DNA of 64,000 bases from Cellvibrio sp. PSBB023 (GCF_002007605.1 NZ_CP019799.1:3388001-3452000), one strand, 5' to 3'; counted from the first letter of the stretch, positions 43,466 to 53,703 are shown. Program-made: numbers and translations. The notes: generated from the sequence alone by a model not told the origin.

Positions 43466-44215
43466 ATGTCTTCAAAATCAACTTTGGTGCCATTTGGCAC
43501 TGGGGTGGGGGTAGCTTTGCGCTTACTTTCTACCCCCATTTCACCGAGCAGTCGTGTTAGGGAACCAGTTAAGCCTACCACCGGAAGAGTGGTTGGGTAC
43601 TTTCCATCAGTTAAAAACAACCGATCAATTGCTTGGGAGTCCCAACTTGAGCAGAAAGCTTGTTACGTATTTGAATTTTCCCCGGAAATAATTAAATACC
43701 GGGAACAACCTTTAAGTATCTACTACCGGCTGAATGGTGAGCTTTTGCGTTATACGCCCGATTTTGAGCTGACTCTACTTTCTGGGGAGTTGATATACGT
43801 CGAAGTGAAACCCGGAGCTAAGTTACAAACGCCGGAACTTCAGGAAAAACTGGGTGCGATTAGCCGGTATTGGAAAGAGAAAGGGCTACAGTTCCTGATT
43901 ATTACCGACCAAGAGCTTGATCATCCAATTCTCCAAAGCAATTTAAAACTCTTGCGTAGTTATTTGCGAGTCAAATGTGATGCTGAGCTTGTTCAAATTT
44001 CTGCTCATTGGCTTAAACAACAAAATAATCCAATCATCGGAGACTTGGCGGCTTACCTTAATTCGCTCAACAAGGTCTATTCATTACTTGCCCATCAATT
44101 TGTACTAACCAACCTTTACGAAAAAATTCAACACGAAAGTCAACTTTATCTCCAGGAGAAAAATCGCTATGAAAATCAGTTATTTTCACGCGGGTTTGCA
44201 ACTGACATTGAATGA
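43466..44215 (+). CDS. tnsA: Transposon endonuclease TnsA-like
   Basis: 249 residues. AAGGGG lies 5 bases before ATG 43466. The restriction-like core has E in AWESQLEQKACY, D in LLRYTPDFELTL and the E-x-K in LIYVEVKPG, the TnsA pattern that cuts the 5' ends of the element. With TnsB cutting the 3' ends it gives cut-and-paste transposition. A hairpin (CGGGAC/GTCCCG, 43306-43334) lies between the XRE gene and tnsA and may attenuate the operon. The 3' end overlaps tnsB by 47 bases. Confidence 0.9.
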   Translation: MSSKSTLVPFGTGVGVALRLLSTPISPSSRVREPVKPTTGRVVGYFPSVKNNRSIAWESQLEQKACYVFEFSPEIIKYREQPLSIYYRLNGELLRYTPDFELTLLSGELIYVEVKPGAKLQTPELQEKLGAISRYWKEKGLQFLIITDQELDHPILQSNLKLLRSYLRVKCDAELVQISAHWLKQQNNPIIGDLAAYLNSLNKVYSLLAHQFVLTNLYEKIQHESQLYLQEKNRYENQLFSRGFATDIE

Positions 44216-46106
44216 TGTGGCTTTTCGAATTGAGCGGATCTATGAATCTGGAGATTGCTTACTTGAACGAATGACCGATCACGCACTAGTACAGAGATCA
44301 AAATTTGAATTAATCAAACTTTTTGAAGAGGGGATGATTCGCTTCGAAGGAAATGAGGCCAATAGAGATAGAAATACAAACCGAAATTCAATTGATGTAG
44401 CTGGTCTTCCGGAATATCAACAAAAAATCGTAATTAGAAAAAGAGAATACATAATAGGAGCAGAGAAATTGCTTGGAAAAAAGCCCACAAAAATCAACAT
44501 TGAAATAGCAATTAATAGAGTAGCTGAGCTATTGAATGACAAAAATATACCCAGTGTATCGAGTGTATTTCGATGGTGGAAATCCTGGGTCAACTCAGGC
44601 AATAACATTCTCTGTTTACTAAATAAAAGACCTGGCTTATTTAAAACAAGAAGATTCAAAAAATCATCACAGATAATAAATGAGGTAATTCAGGAGTACT
44701 ATCTAACAAACCAAAGAACATCTGCTCAGGATGTATATGACCAGTTGTGCTTTCGATTTTCAGAAATTAACAAAGCAAGGTTGTTTCCTTTAAAAATTCC
44801 CAGCAGAGCAACTTTTTATCGAATGATAAAGGAAATTGACCCTTATGAATGTATGTCCGCACGACAAGGTAAAAGTATTGCCGACAGACATTTTCGCGCA
44901 GTAGGAGGGGGCGTTTCCACGAGCTATATCTTAGAAAGGGTAGAGGTTGACCATACACCACTGGATGTAATGGTTGTGAATGAAAAAACAGGTCTTCCTG
45001 ACGGTCGCCCATGGCTAACCGTTCTTTTAGATAGATATTCAAGAATGCCTCTTGGTATCGAAATAGGGTTCGAACCACCTTCCGAGCTGGCAGTTATGAA
45101 CGCGCTTAGAAATTCGATAAGACCCAAAACAGAAATCCTCAAAATATATCCAGATATTTTAAATGACTGGCCAGCCTACGGAATTCCAACAACATTGGTT
45201 TGTGATAATGGACGAGAATTCCATGCTACAAATCTTAAGAGAATGTGCGCTGAATTAAATATCGAAATACAGTTTTGTCCAAAGAAGCAGCCGAACTATA
45301 AAGGAGCTGTTGAGCGATTTTTAGGAACTCTTAATAGAGCCGTATGCCATCGACTGTCGGGTACAACATTCTCGAACATTCAGCAACGCAACGAATACGA
45401 CTCTGCTTCTTCAGCAAAGACAACGTTAGCTGAATTAAAGTCACTGATTCATGAATGGATCGTAGATATCTATTGCCATGAAATAAATCGAACTACTGGG
45501 AAGATGCCTTACGATCTTTGGAAGGAGGGCCTAGAAAAAAGAGAACCCTTGTTACCTGAGAGCATTCAGCAGTTAAATTTAATTCTCGCTAAAGAAATGC
45601 AGCGAAAGTTAAACCACGAAGGAGTGATAATTTTTGGAATAGCCTACAACTCCGCCGAACTAGGTGTGTTGAGACGGAGGTCGGACGAAACCTTTAACGT
45701 TAAGGTAAGAGTTGATCCATCTAACCTGGAATCAGTTTGGGTATATGACGATATTAATGGAGACTACATAGTAGTTCCGTCGATTTATCCTGAATACACA
45801 ACCGGCTTGTCTTTACTGGAGCATCGAGAGATCAGAAAAATTGATAGGAAAAATAATCAAAATGAGCAGGATGTATTGTCTCTATTAACCAAAAAAGCAA
45901 AGTTTACAGAAAAACTAAAAGATCTTAGTAAAAGTAAAAAGATACGACCAAGACAGAAAGCCGAGCGGCACACTTTACATAAACAAGATGCATCAGCTGA
46001 TAATAAAAGAAGATCAGAACTTACTAAACAGCAGGCTTTAAGTTTTACTGATCTGAATATTAGTGAAATACCTCGCTTTGATACAACCAAACGAGGTGAT
46101 TTCTAA
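44169..46106 (+). CDS. tnsB: DDE transposase TnsB-like
   Basis: 645 residues; AGGAG 9 bases before ATG 44169. RNase H-fold core with first Asp in VEVDHTPLDVMVV, second in LVCDNGREFHA and Glu in YKGAVERFLGTLN, the D-D-E of the Mu/TnsB family. An N-terminal DNA-binding region (about 1-230) and a C-terminal basic tail (about 590-645) that would contact TnsC are visible. It binds the terminal repeats and joins the 3' ends to target. It overlaps tnsA by 47 bases, and its stop overlaps the tnsC start by 1 base. Confidence 0.93.
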   Translation: MKISYFHAGLQLTLNDVAFRIERIYESGDCLLERMTDHALVQRSKFELIKLFEEGMIRFEGNEANRDRNTNRNSIDVAGLPEYQQKIVIRKREYIIGAEKLLGKKPTKINIEIAINRVAELLNDKNIPSVSSVFRWWKSWVNSGNNILCLLNKRPGLFKTRRFKKSSQIINEVIQEYYLTNQRTSAQDVYDQLCFRFSEINKARLFPLKIPSRATFYRMIKEIDPYECMSARQGKSIADRHFRAVGGGVSTSYILERVEVDHTPLDVMVVNEKTGLPDGRPWLTVLLDRYSRMPLGIEIGFEPPSELAVMNALRNSIRPKTEILKIYPDILNDWPAYGIPTTLVCDNGREFHATNLKRMCAELNIEIQFCPKKQPNYKGAVERFLGTLNRAVCHRLSGTTFSNIQQRNEYDSASSAKTTLAELKSLIHEWIVDIYCHEINRTTGKMPYDLWKEGLEKREPLLPESIQQLNLILAKEMQRKLNHEGVIIFGIAYNSAELGVLRRRSDETFNVKVRVDPSNLESVWVYDDINGDYIVVPSIYPEYTTGLSLLEHREIRKIDRKNNQNEQDVLSLLTKKAKFTEKLKDLSKSKKIRPRQKAERHTLHKQDASADNKRRSELTKQQALSFTDLNISEIPRFDTTKRGDF

Positions 46107-47065
46107 TGATATTGTCAAGTGAAAAAATGGAGCAGGTGGCTGACCTAAAAAAGATGATTATCAATCATCCGCAATTCGACAAGGCTTATGAGCAGCTACT
46201 AAATGCCTATTATATGAATGTCGAAACAGGAATTTCTGAACATATTATCTGTGTCGGTCAATCAGGAACCGGAAAATCTACGCTTAAGGAAAAACTAAGA
46301 GATAGCATCAATCCTCAAAAAAATAATCAAAAAGTCATAACACCAATTTTAATTGTAGACACACCGGCGATGCCAACGGTGAAAAACCTTGCAGAAGAGA
46401 TGTTAATGAAACTGGGTGATTTCAGATACTACTCTGGATCAACCATACAGAAAACAACCAGAGTTCATCATTATTTAAACCAGTGTGAAGTAAAAATGAT
46501 CATCTTTGATGAGCTCCAGCATTTTATTGATAGGGGAAAAGAGCGCAAGTCGCAAGAAGTGGCTGATTGGTTAAAGACAGTTATTGATCAATCCAGGTGC
46601 TCCATTGTGTTAATGGGTCTTGAGAGGTGTGAGTATCTGTTCAGAATCAACGAGCAACTAAGAAGACGCTTCAGCAAGCGAATAGATCTTCATCCTTTTT
46701 CGATAGATAGCCATGAACCATTCATGGAATTTATGGGCGTCTTGTATGCAATTCTTGAGAGATCAAAATTAACAGCGAGATTTGATCTGAATAACAAGGA
46801 GTTCATCTCAGCAATCTATTACGCAACGGATGGTGTGATAGCCAACATGATAAAACTTTTTATTGGTGTAATTGAGCTGCTTGATGCATCGAAAAACAAG
46901 ATGATTGGAAAAGACATATTTGAAACTGCGTTCATGGAAAACATATGGATCGATGGTAAGAGAGAGCTGAATCCTTTCAACAATGCGTTTATTTGGCAAC
47001 GATTAAATAAACCTGGAATGCCATTTCACCGTAACGATTTTATTAAGGAAGAAAAACAAGCATGA
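46106..47065 (+). CDS. tnsC: AAA+ ATPase TnsC/TniB-like
   Basis: 319 residues. Walker A CVGQSGTGKSTLKEKL near residue 50, Walker B KMIIFDELQHFID near 130, and sensor-like residues in IVLMGLERCEYLF. TnsC forms ATP-bound filaments that link TniQ-type target selectors to TnsB and give target immunity. It is shorter than Tn7 TnsC (about 550) and resembles TniB-size proteins. Its stop overlaps the tniQ start (ATGA). Confidence 0.9.
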   Translation: MILSSEKMEQVADLKKMIINHPQFDKAYEQLLNAYYMNVETGISEHIICVGQSGTGKSTLKEKLRDSINPQKNNQKVITPILIVDTPAMPTVKNLAEEMLMKLGDFRYYSGSTIQKTTRVHHYLNQCEVKMIIFDELQHFIDRGKERKSQEVADWLKTVIDQSRCSIVLMGLERCEYLFRINEQLRRRFSKRIDLHPFSIDSHEPFMEFMGVLYAILERSKLTARFDLNNKEFISAIYYATDGVIANMIKLFIGVIELLDASKNKMIGKDIFETAFMENIWIDGKRELNPFNNAFIWQRLNKPGMPFHRNDFIKEEKQA

Positions 47066-48870
47066 AAAAAAGCACGATAATGAAGCCGTTAATACATCCT
47101 CCTTGCCTCCCAGATGAATTTCCCACCGGTTACTTGATTAGGCTGGCTGATATTAATAAGTATCAGAATATTTTCTGGTTAATAGATGCTGATTCTTTTG
47201 AAAAGCGTATAAAAAACGTTATGTATTACCATGAAATGTTACAGCTATCTGATTGGGCAGGTTACGAGAATAATAAGTTTATTAATTTCTCCAATTTACA
47301 TTCGAAGTACTTCGATATGCAACATATGCGCTTTTGCCCTCTGTGTATAAAGAATTCCCCTTATATAAGAATTGGTTGGCAATTGAGGCCATCTTATGTT
47401 TGTAGGACGCATAAAATTTGGTTAAGAGATAGCTGTTCAAAATGCAAAAGTCGGGTAACACTTGTATATCCAAGATTAACAGATTGCAGATGTGGCCACC
47501 CGCTTTCAGACCAAGAACTTCTTAAGGCTTCTGCTGACATGATTCAGCTTCAAGAGTTTATTGACGGTGATCATGCCATGAATAAAGAACTTGATATCGA
47601 TTTAACAAAAAGATTGGATTTGATTATATTTTTTAACCGATGGCTTCGTATTAGAGGTCAGTTCAAGTCGTTAGAAAATAGCAAAGATGCTCGAGATACG
47701 CTAGGTGACGCGGCTGAAGCTATATTTGGAGGAAAACTCGGATTTTTTAATTTCTTGAATAGACTTCAAGCAGAAGATTTAAGGGGAGCTAGCTTAACCA
47801 GTTTTAGATATGAGTTGTATGAGCGCTTTCCAGGTAATGAGTTCTCCTGCTATAGATCCCTTATGGAAGAATACATCAACCAAAACTGGGAGCGACCATT
47901 AACCAGAAGAAATATCCATTTTAGTCGGAAGACATTGCATGAACATCCGTGGATTGCGTTTGCAGTAGCGTGCAGAGAATATGACATATCCAAAACCATG
48001 CTACGTAAGGCATTTTTAAACGGTTATGTAAGATTTAAAAAGGAAACAAAAAATAAGCGAACATTGACCTATCTGTATAGACAAGACATTAGCGATAGAT
48101 ATTTAAGGATTAAAGATATAATTACGTTAAAGGAGGCAAGACTGGTGCTTGGACTTAGTAAGGAAAATTTCACGGCACTGGTGAATAAAAAGTTATTTAA
48201 AACGGCAATTTCTCCCTCTGAAAGTGGATTTGGAAGCTGGTGTTTTTCGCTTGAAGAAATGTATAGTTTTAGGGATCAGCTTACCAGGGCGGTACACAGT
48301 ACCCCCGGAGCAAGCTGGTCATTTTCTGAAGTTATGCAGTACTTTAGTGGAAGATTAGATGATTTCCTAATCAGACTAACAGATTCTGTTAAAGATCGTA
48401 GCCTCAGAGTTTCATCTATAGATTCTGATAAGAATGGATATTCCTCGCTGCATTTTTTGAAAGATGATTTTTTGGTCTGGCTGGAATTCAACAAGAAAAA
48501 CGAAGAATTAATTAGCGTTCCTGTGCTTGCAAAAATACTGGGCGTTCAACAGCAATTTACTTATGAGCTAGTGAACCGGGAGATTATAAATTCAAGCAAA
48601 TGTATTGATAGCAAGAACGCTTGCATAAGTCATTCGCAGCTTTCCGAATTCAATAATAAATATGTAATCTTGTCCAAGTTAAGTAAAGCTGTGGATATTA
48701 ATTCACGAACATTAATTAGCTACCTTGCTTCAAGGAAAATAATACCTGTCTATGATGACACAGAAAAACCACTGAGGCAGAAAGTCTATTTGAAAGAGAA
48801 GCTAAGGAATATTTGTATTCTTTCTTCTTATCTAGATAGGGTGACTGATGGTAAGGAGAATCCTGATTGA
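47062..48870 (+). CDS. tniQ: Target-selection protein TniQ/TnsD-like
   Basis: 602 residues. The N-terminal TniQ domain starts PPCLPDEFPTGYLIRLADIN, and the zinc ribbon shows CPLCIKN, then CRTH, CSKCKS and CRCGHPL. The rest (about 200-602) is a long, repeated helical region with several helix-turn-helix-like stretches, as in TnsD proteins that bind a fixed chromosomal site. With no tnsE or CRISPR genes in the element, this is the obvious candidate for recognising gyrB. It overlaps tnsC by 4 bases. A diverged copy of the last 45 residues lies near the right end of the element. Confidence 0.88.
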   Translation: MKKSTIMKPLIHPPCLPDEFPTGYLIRLADINKYQNIFWLIDADSFEKRIKNVMYYHEMLQLSDWAGYENNKFINFSNLHSKYFDMQHMRFCPLCIKNSPYIRIGWQLRPSYVCRTHKIWLRDSCSKCKSRVTLVYPRLTDCRCGHPLSDQELLKASADMIQLQEFIDGDHAMNKELDIDLTKRLDLIIFFNRWLRIRGQFKSLENSKDARDTLGDAAEAIFGGKLGFFNFLNRLQAEDLRGASLTSFRYELYERFPGNEFSCYRSLMEEYINQNWERPLTRRNIHFSRKTLHEHPWIAFAVACREYDISKTMLRKAFLNGYVRFKKETKNKRTLTYLYRQDISDRYLRIKDIITLKEARLVLGLSKENFTALVNKKLFKTAISPSESGFGSWCFSLEEMYSFRDQLTRAVHSTPGASWSFSEVMQYFSGRLDDFLIRLTDSVKDRSLRVSSIDSDKNGYSSLHFLKDDFLVWLEFNKKNEELISVPVLAKILGVQQQFTYELVNREIINSSKCIDSKNACISHSQLSEFNNKYVILSKLSKAVDINSRTLISYLASRKIIPVYDDTEKPLRQKVYLKEKLRNICILSSYLDRVTDGKENPD

Positions 48871-49191
48871 GGATCTATTGAGTTCTGATGTGAAAAAAGC
48901 TATTGTTCGTTTGCCTCAGTTTTTAGAGCTGGGGGAATACTACAGGATGTCAAGCAATATAATGATGTCAATATGACATGTTATCTTGAATGACAGGGCG
49001 ACCGGTAAGGGCAGCATACAGTTGTTCTCCACGACGCTACACATAGTATATGTGATTGTTAACACACGCGGCTCGCACCAGAATATCGGTGTCAGATGGT
49101 GCTTTGAATGCACTTGGTTATGCCGGTAGGGGCAAATTGAGATGGCCGCAATCTCTTGCCCCTACCGGTTTGGCTAATCAGGGATTTACAA
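48871..49191 (+). ncRNA. Structured leader of the reverse-transcriptase gene, possible ncRNA
   Basis: About 320 bases with no supported gene between tniQ and the RT. It contains a strong hairpin: CCGGTAGGGGCAA (49123-49135) pairs perfectly with TTGCCCCTACCGG (49156-49168), extended by GAGAT/ATCTC past a three-base bulge; loop GGCCGCA. A smaller stem GCACCA/TGGTGC spans 49075-49102. The motif CCGGTAAGGGCA at 49002 repeats as CCGGTAGGGGCA at 49123. Antiviral RTs of the DRT2 and retron types have a structured RNA just upstream. Boundaries are unknown. Confidence 0.45.
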
Positions 49192-49884
49192 ATGAGTTCA
49201 GAGGATTGGTACCGAAAAAGAAACTACCTGCATTTTGATAGGCCCATTTCAGAAAAGTCTGCAGAAAAAATCGTCACGAATCCAAAAGCTGTATCTGTCC
49301 ATTCTTTTTATCCATTGATAAGCTATTCGATTAGCGTTACAAAAATATATAAAGATGAGAGTGATCGGATAGGGAAAAAAGTTAAGGATCGGCCTATCTC
49401 GTATGCTGCTCATATTGATTCGCATATATATTCTTTCTACTGTCATTTATTAACTCCTCTCTATGAAGATCTATTGCATAAATACGGTCTTGAAGACAAT
49501 ATTTTGGCCTTTCGTAAATTAGGAAAAAATAATATTGATTTTGCTTTCGATGCATTCAAAGAGATTAAATCATTAGGAGAGAAGTACAGTGGGTGTACAG
49601 CGATAGGTTTAGATATAACAGGTTTTTTTGATAATCTTGACCACGAATTATTAAAGCATTCTTGGCAGCAGTTAATAAATAAAAATGTTCTACCTGATGA
49701 TCATTTTGCGGTTTTTAGATCGCTTACTAAGTTTTCTAAAGTAGATCGTTCTTCATTATATAAGTTATTGGATATCTCCGAGCACAATCCAAAAAATGAT
49801 CGTTTTAGAGTTTGTTCACCAGCTGAATTTAGAAATTTGGTGAGAGCAAATAAATTAATAGTGTTGTTTTGCACCCAAAACTGA
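49192..49884 (+). pseudogene. Truncated antiviral-type reverse transcriptase (DRT2-like)
   Basis: ATG 49192 starts MSSEDWYRKRNYLHFDRP, with AGGGA upstream. About 223 residues of RT remain, including the first-aspartate motif AIGLDITGFFDNLDHELL; the palm motif with the catalytic YADD-like residues is missing because an IS21-family end begins at 49862 and supplies the last seven codons to TGA 49882-49884. The family call rests on the N-terminal WYRKR region, the HIYSFYCHLL stretch and the single-gene organisation, which resemble stand-alone defence RTs, not group II introns. No continuation is found after the IS elements, so the enzyme must be inactive. Confidence 0.72.
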
Positions 49885-49974
49885 CCCACTAAACCCCCAT
49901 ATTTGCGTCGAAAATTGACCCACGTAAACCGACTATCCTGCTTGTTTTTTGAGCGGGAGATAGGAGTGATTAAC

Positions 49975-51507
49975 GTGGCTATGTTAAGCAAGATCAGACG
50001 TTGGTATTTCCGCGACAAACTCTCGCTACGGGAGATTGCCCGACGTACCGGATTTTCCCGCAACACCGTTCGCCGCTACCTGCGCAATGAGATCAGCGAA
50101 CCGGTTTATCCCAAACGACAAACACCCAGTAAGCTCGATGCTTTTGCCGATAAGTTACGGCAGTGGTTAGCCGATGCGGCGCGTACCTCCCGTAAACAAC
50201 GCCGCTCGCTCAAACAGATGCATGCTGATTTACGTGCGCTGGGCTATGAAGGCTCCTATGATCGCGTTGCTGTCTTTGCGCGCGAGTGGCGTCGCCAGCA
50301 ATTGGAATTGAACAAGGGTGCGAGCAAACACACCTACATTCCCTTGCAGTTCAAACCGGGTGAAGCATTCCAGTTTGATTGGAGTGAAGACTGGGCCGTG
50401 ATTGCCGGTGAGCGCGTCAAGCTGCAAGTTGCCCATTTCAAATTGAGTTACAGCCGCGCCTTCTTTGTCCGCGCTTATTTGCTGCAAACCCATGAGATGT
50501 TGTTCGATGCGCACCATCATGCCTTTATGGCGTGGGGCGGCATTCCGCAACGCGGGATCTACGACAACATGAAGACCGCTGTCGATAAAGTGAAACGCGG
50601 CAAGCAGCGCGATGTGAATGCGCGTTTTGCCGCAATGGTCAGCCATTACTTATTTGATGCAGAGTTCTGCAATCCCGCTGCGGGTTGGGAGAAAGGACAG
50701 GTCGAGAAGAACGTGCAGGATGCACGAAGAAGGCTCTGGCAACAGGTGCCAGCACAACCCTCATTGATTGCGCTGAATGACTGGTTGCACGAGCGCTGCG
50801 TTCAACTCTGGAGTGAATCCACCCATCCCACTGAAGCATTAACCATTCAAGCGGCATTGGAGCATGAGCGTTCTTTCCTGATGTCTGTGGGGCAACCCTT
50901 CGATGGTTTTGTCGAGCAGCCCAAGCGCGTATCGCCCACCTGTTTAATCACCTTCGAGCGTACTCGCTACAGTGTGCCATCTTCGTTTGCTAATCGACCG
51001 GTGAGTTTGCATATCTACCACGATCACCTGGAGGTGATTGCTGAAGGCAATATCATTGCCGTGCATACCCGCGTGTTTAACCGTAAGCATGAGCAGGTAA
51101 TGACCGTGTATGACTGGCGGCATTACCTCTCGGTGTTGCAACGCAAGCCTGGTGCAATTCGCAACGGCGCGCCCTTTGCCGAATTACCTCAAGCCTTTCA
51201 ATCGCTGCAAACCATTTTGTTAAAGCGCGTTGGCGGTGATCGGGAGATGGTGGATATTCTTGCGCTGGTTTTACTACACGATGAGCAGGATGTTCTCACT
51301 GCCGTTGAGCTTGCCTTGGAAACCGGCTCACCCTCCAAGCAAATCGTCATCAACATTCTGAGTCGATTACTGGAAGGATCGCCTATCGCACCGATTGAAG
51401 TCCCACCCGCATTAACACTGCGCATTGAACCGCTCGCCAACGTCAATCGTTACGACAAACTGCGTGCACAAACCATCGGCACACAAGGAGGCCAGCATGC
51501 ACACTAA
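49975..51507 (+). CDS. istA: IS21-family transposase IstA
   Basis: 510 residues from GTG 49975 (AGGAG 8 bases upstream; ATG 49981 is the alternative). N-terminal helix-turn-helix [21 protein letters not shown] and an integrase core with [12 protein letters not shown], a middle-Asp region [13 protein letters not shown] and the Glu motif [11 protein letters not shown]. It overlaps istB by 11 bases. Confidence 0.93.
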   Translation: MAMLSKIRRWYFRDKLSLREIARRTGFSRNTVRRYLRNEISEPVYPKRQTPSKLDAFADKLRQWLADAARTSRKQRRSLKQMHADLRALGYEGSYDRVAVFAREWRRQQLELNKGASKHTYIPLQFKPGEAFQFDWSEDWAVIAGERVKLQVAHFKLSYSRAFFVRAYLLQTHEMLFDAHHHAFMAWGGIPQRGIYDNMKTAVDKVKRGKQRDVNARFAAMVSHYLFDAEFCNPAAGWEKGQVEKNVQDARRRLWQQVPAQPSLIALNDWLHERCVQLWSESTHPTEALTIQAALEHERSFLMSVGQPFDGFVEQPKRVSPTCLITFERTRYSVPSSFANRPVSLHIYHDHLEVIAEGNIIAVHTRVFNRKHEQVMTVYDWRHYLSVLQRKPGAIRNGAPFAELPQAFQSLQTILLKRVGGDREMVDILALVLLHDEQDVLTAVELALETGSPSKQIVINILSRLLEGSPIAPIEVPPALTLRIEPLANVNRYDKLRAQTIGTQGGQHAH

Positions 51508-52285
51508 TCCCATGATCCCTGTGCTCAAATCATTAAAGCTTTACGGCATGGCACATGCGTTAAGCGATCTTGCCGAACAGGATTCACCGGCATTCCAGGC
51601 GAGCACCGGCATCCTTGATCATTTACTCAAAGCCGAACTGGCCGAGCGCGAAGTGCGCTCGGTAGCCTACCAACTGAAGACCGCCAAATTCCCTGCGTAT
51701 CGTGATCTGAGTGGCTTTGATTTTATGAGTAGCATGGCCAATGAAGTGCTGATCCGGCAATTGTGTGCCGGTGACTTTATGGATAGCGCACAGAATGTCG
51801 TGTTTGTCGGTGGCCCCGGTACAGGCAAAACCCACCTTGCCAGTGCCATCGGCATTCAAGCGATTGAACACTTGCATCGTCGCGTTCGCTTCTTCTCAAC
51901 GATTGAATTGGTAAATGCACTGGAGAAGGAAAAGCAGCAGGGCAAAGCCGGACAAATTGCATCACGTCTAATGCATACCGATTTAGTGATTCTGGATGAG
52001 ATGGGCTATTTACCCTTCAGTCAAACCGGTGGTGCCTTGTTGTTTCACTTGATGAGCAAGTTGTATGAACGCACCAGCATGATCATCACCACCAACCTCA
52101 GCTTTGCGGAATGGTCGAATGTATTTGGTGATGCAAAGATGACTACAGCGTTATTGGATCGCGTCACCCATCACTGCCATATTGTTGAAACCGGCAATGA
52201 CAGCTATCGATTCAAAGAGAGTTCAAACCCACCGAAAAGGGAGAAAAAGACGACAACTTATCCACAACCCAAACCCGTAAAATAA
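51497..52285 (+). CDS. istB: IS21-family helper ATPase IstB
   Basis: 262 residues from ATG 51497 ([18 protein letters not shown]), with AGGAGG 5 bases upstream. Walker [17 protein letters not shown], Walker [13 protein letters not shown]. It is a AAA+ partner that controls target choice by IstA. The complete, apparently intact pair suggests recent activity. Confidence 0.93.
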   Translation: MHTNPMIPVLKSLKLYGMAHALSDLAEQDSPAFQASTGILDHLLKAELAEREVRSVAYQLKTAKFPAYRDLSGFDFMSSMANEVLIRQLCAGDFMDSAQNVVFVGGPGTGKTHLASAIGIQAIEHLHRRVRFFSTIELVNALEKEKQQGKAGQIASRLMHTDLVILDEMGYLPFSQTGGALLFHLMSKLYERTSMIITTNLSFAEWSNVFGDAKMTTALLDRVTHHCHIVETGNDSYRFKESSNPPKREKKTTTYPQPKPVK

Positions 52286-52330
52286 ACCATCCAGGGTGGG
52301 TCAAAATTCAACGCAAAAGGTGGGTCAGTT

Positions 52331-52711
52331 TTAAACGCAAATCAACATTCTCACGTAAGTAATGTCACTAACCCACGAAACATTGGGCGCGTCAGGACTA
52401 AAGTTCCGGTTCAACAAGTTGGCGGCCACCTTGGCGGTTTTGCTTCCTTTGATGTAACGCCGTTTATAGCCAATCTGTGCTTTTATCCGGTATTTCCGCA
52501 TAATTTTAGCTACACGATGCACACTGCATGTCTCACCCGATTCACGCAAATCCTTGTGTATCCACGGACTACCGTAAGTACCACCACTTGCTAAATAGTG
52601 CTCTTTAATTAACGCCAGTAACCGCTGATCTTCTTGCTCGCGTTTTGATGCTGGATTTTTTAGCCACGCGTAGTAGCCACTGGGATGAAGCTTTAAAACA
52701 TGGCACATCAA
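52331..52711 (-). pseudogene. IS3-family transposase OrfB, 3'-truncated
   Basis: The visible frame reads from MMCHVLKLHPSGYYAWL to SWVSDITYVR and then runs into IS21 DNA. Normal expression would be by -1 frameshift from orfA at the slippery A6G run (52789-52795), which gives a fused start reading IKYAFIRAHIKVHSV. Two of the catalytic acids are lost, so it is inactive. The first DDE Asp is present in SWVSDITYV. Confidence 0.82.
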
Positions 52712-53079
52712 GCGTACCGAATGTACCTTGATGTGGGCGCGAATAAAGGCGTACTTTATTCGTGCTCCCTTGCAAAGTACGCGGCGGCCTTTTTTAAAAT
52801 GTCGCGCTCCTCGGTAACTCGCCTGAGCTCTGCTTTAAGGCGGGCAATTTCGGCTTGTTCATCTACTTGAGCGGCTATGCGGGGTTGGGGTTCGTTGTAT
52901 TTCTTTAGCCAGGCATAGAGGCTATGGGTGGTGGTCCCGAGCCGTTCAGCCACTTCCGCAACAGAATACCCCCGCTCGATAATCTGCTTGATAGCTTCTT
53001 TCTTGAATTCTTCAGTAAATCGTTTGCCTGACATAGACACCTCATCTTGGAGTTAGATTATGAGGCTTTTGGGTGTCTA
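52348..53079 (-). mobile_element. IS3-family element remnant cut by the IS21 insertion
   Basis: orfA is complete and orfB ends after ITYVR where the IS21 end begins, so roughly the last two-thirds of the DDE domain is missing. The outer (orfA-side) terminus is taken as the TAGACACCC on the minus strand at about 53079; this is approximate. Confidence 0.75.
52756..53040 (-). CDS. IS3-family OrfA
   Basis: 94 residues. The helix-turn-helix region RFTEEFKKEAIKQIIERGYS and a leucine-zipper-like C-terminus (LKAELRRVTEERDILKKA) ending in FAREHE are IS3 OrfA hallmarks. A slippery heptamer for -1 frameshifting to orfB lies at the ILKK codons. Confidence 0.9.
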   Translation of the reverse strand: MSMSGKRFTEEFKKEAIKQIIERGYSVAEVAERLGTTTHSLYAWLKKYNEPQPRIAAQVDEQAEIARLKAELRRVTEERDILKKAAAYFAREHE

Positions 53080-53493
53080 GTGAAATCTGGGAAGTCCATT
53101 GTGAGGGATTTTAGCTACCCAGCGCTCGGAGCCATGAAGGCTCGTATTATAGTGCACCAGAGGAAAGCAGAAGGAGAGGAACTTCCAGTCGAGCTTATAA
53201 AAGAAGCAAATGAACTCAACGTTGTCCTTTCGGAGAGAGAAAATTATTCATTTGAGCCTCAACCAGAGCCATTTACGTTATCTCAAATGAAACAATGGTA
53301 TTCAAGGGATATAAAAATTAGCTCTAACGGTGTCCTAAACGTAAAAGAAAATATGTTGCGCACACAGACCTTTATGACTGCTTCAATGAAATCCCTGATA
53401 GGCAAACCCGCTTATATTGATAAGCTCATATCTTGCAAAGTCTTAACGCCAGAAGCTCGGAAACTTGCCGACCCAACTTACGATGAACTGTAA
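53080..53493 (+). pseudogene. 3' fragment of an unknown gene truncated by the IS3 element
   Basis: About 137 residues in frame, with the first residues after the IS3 end reading SGKSIVRDFSYPALGAMKA and ending TPEARKLADPTYDEL. Upstream codons fall in IS3 DNA, so the 5' end is lost. I do not recognise the family. It is likely a remnant of the cargo gene that received the IS3 insertion; it does not continue the reverse transcriptase, because no RT motif is seen. Confidence 0.55.
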
Positions 53494-53526
53494 TCCACGT
53501 TTCAAGAGCCCCGGTACCATTTAAAC

Positions 53527-53556
53527 AAAAATACCACCATTTGGTGGTATTTTTGC
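53527..53556 (+). terminator. Terminator between the gene fragment and the secreted-protein gene
   Basis: AAAATACCACCA/TGGTGGTATTTTTG, a perfect short hairpin with A- and T-runs on both sides; works in either direction and separates convergent genes. Confidence 0.8.
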
Positions 53557-53703
53557 GACAAGCCAGTAGAGATACTCTAGCCCGTAACGTAATCATAGCT
53601 AATATTCCCAGCACCCCACTCTAACCATTTACCGGTTAACCTGTTGAGTAAGCGCGGTGAGAACATTATACGCACTCAGCACCAAGCAAACCACGATGCT
53701 GAA

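Larger units (their letters stand above)
49862..52347 (+). mobile_element. IS21-family insertion sequence
   Basis: 2,486 bp. Inverted ends: TGTTGTTTTGC at the left and, reversed, TGTTGATTTGC at the right. Each end has two spaced copies of a motif near TTTGCGTnnAAAATTGACCCAC, the multiple terminal repeats typical of IS21. istA and istB overlap. The flanks (ATTAATAG and TTCTCACG) share no duplication, which suggests a later deletion between two copies. Confidence 0.85.

Noticed and set aside
43363..43560. A 65-residue frame overlapping the tnsA start
   Set aside because: It overlaps tnsA in another frame, has no ribosome-binding site and shows no family features.
49056..49238. A frame crossing the RT leader that could be a DRT2-type nearly endless coding frame
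   Set aside because: An in-frame TGA at 49053 interrupts it just upstream and the repeat spacing of 121 bases is not a multiple of three, so it does not fit a concatemer-encoded protein in this frame.
53047..53079. An upstream start for the gene fragment at 53080-53493
   Set aside because: Those codons lie in the IS3 terminus and upstream of it, so a full-length gene starting there is not credible.
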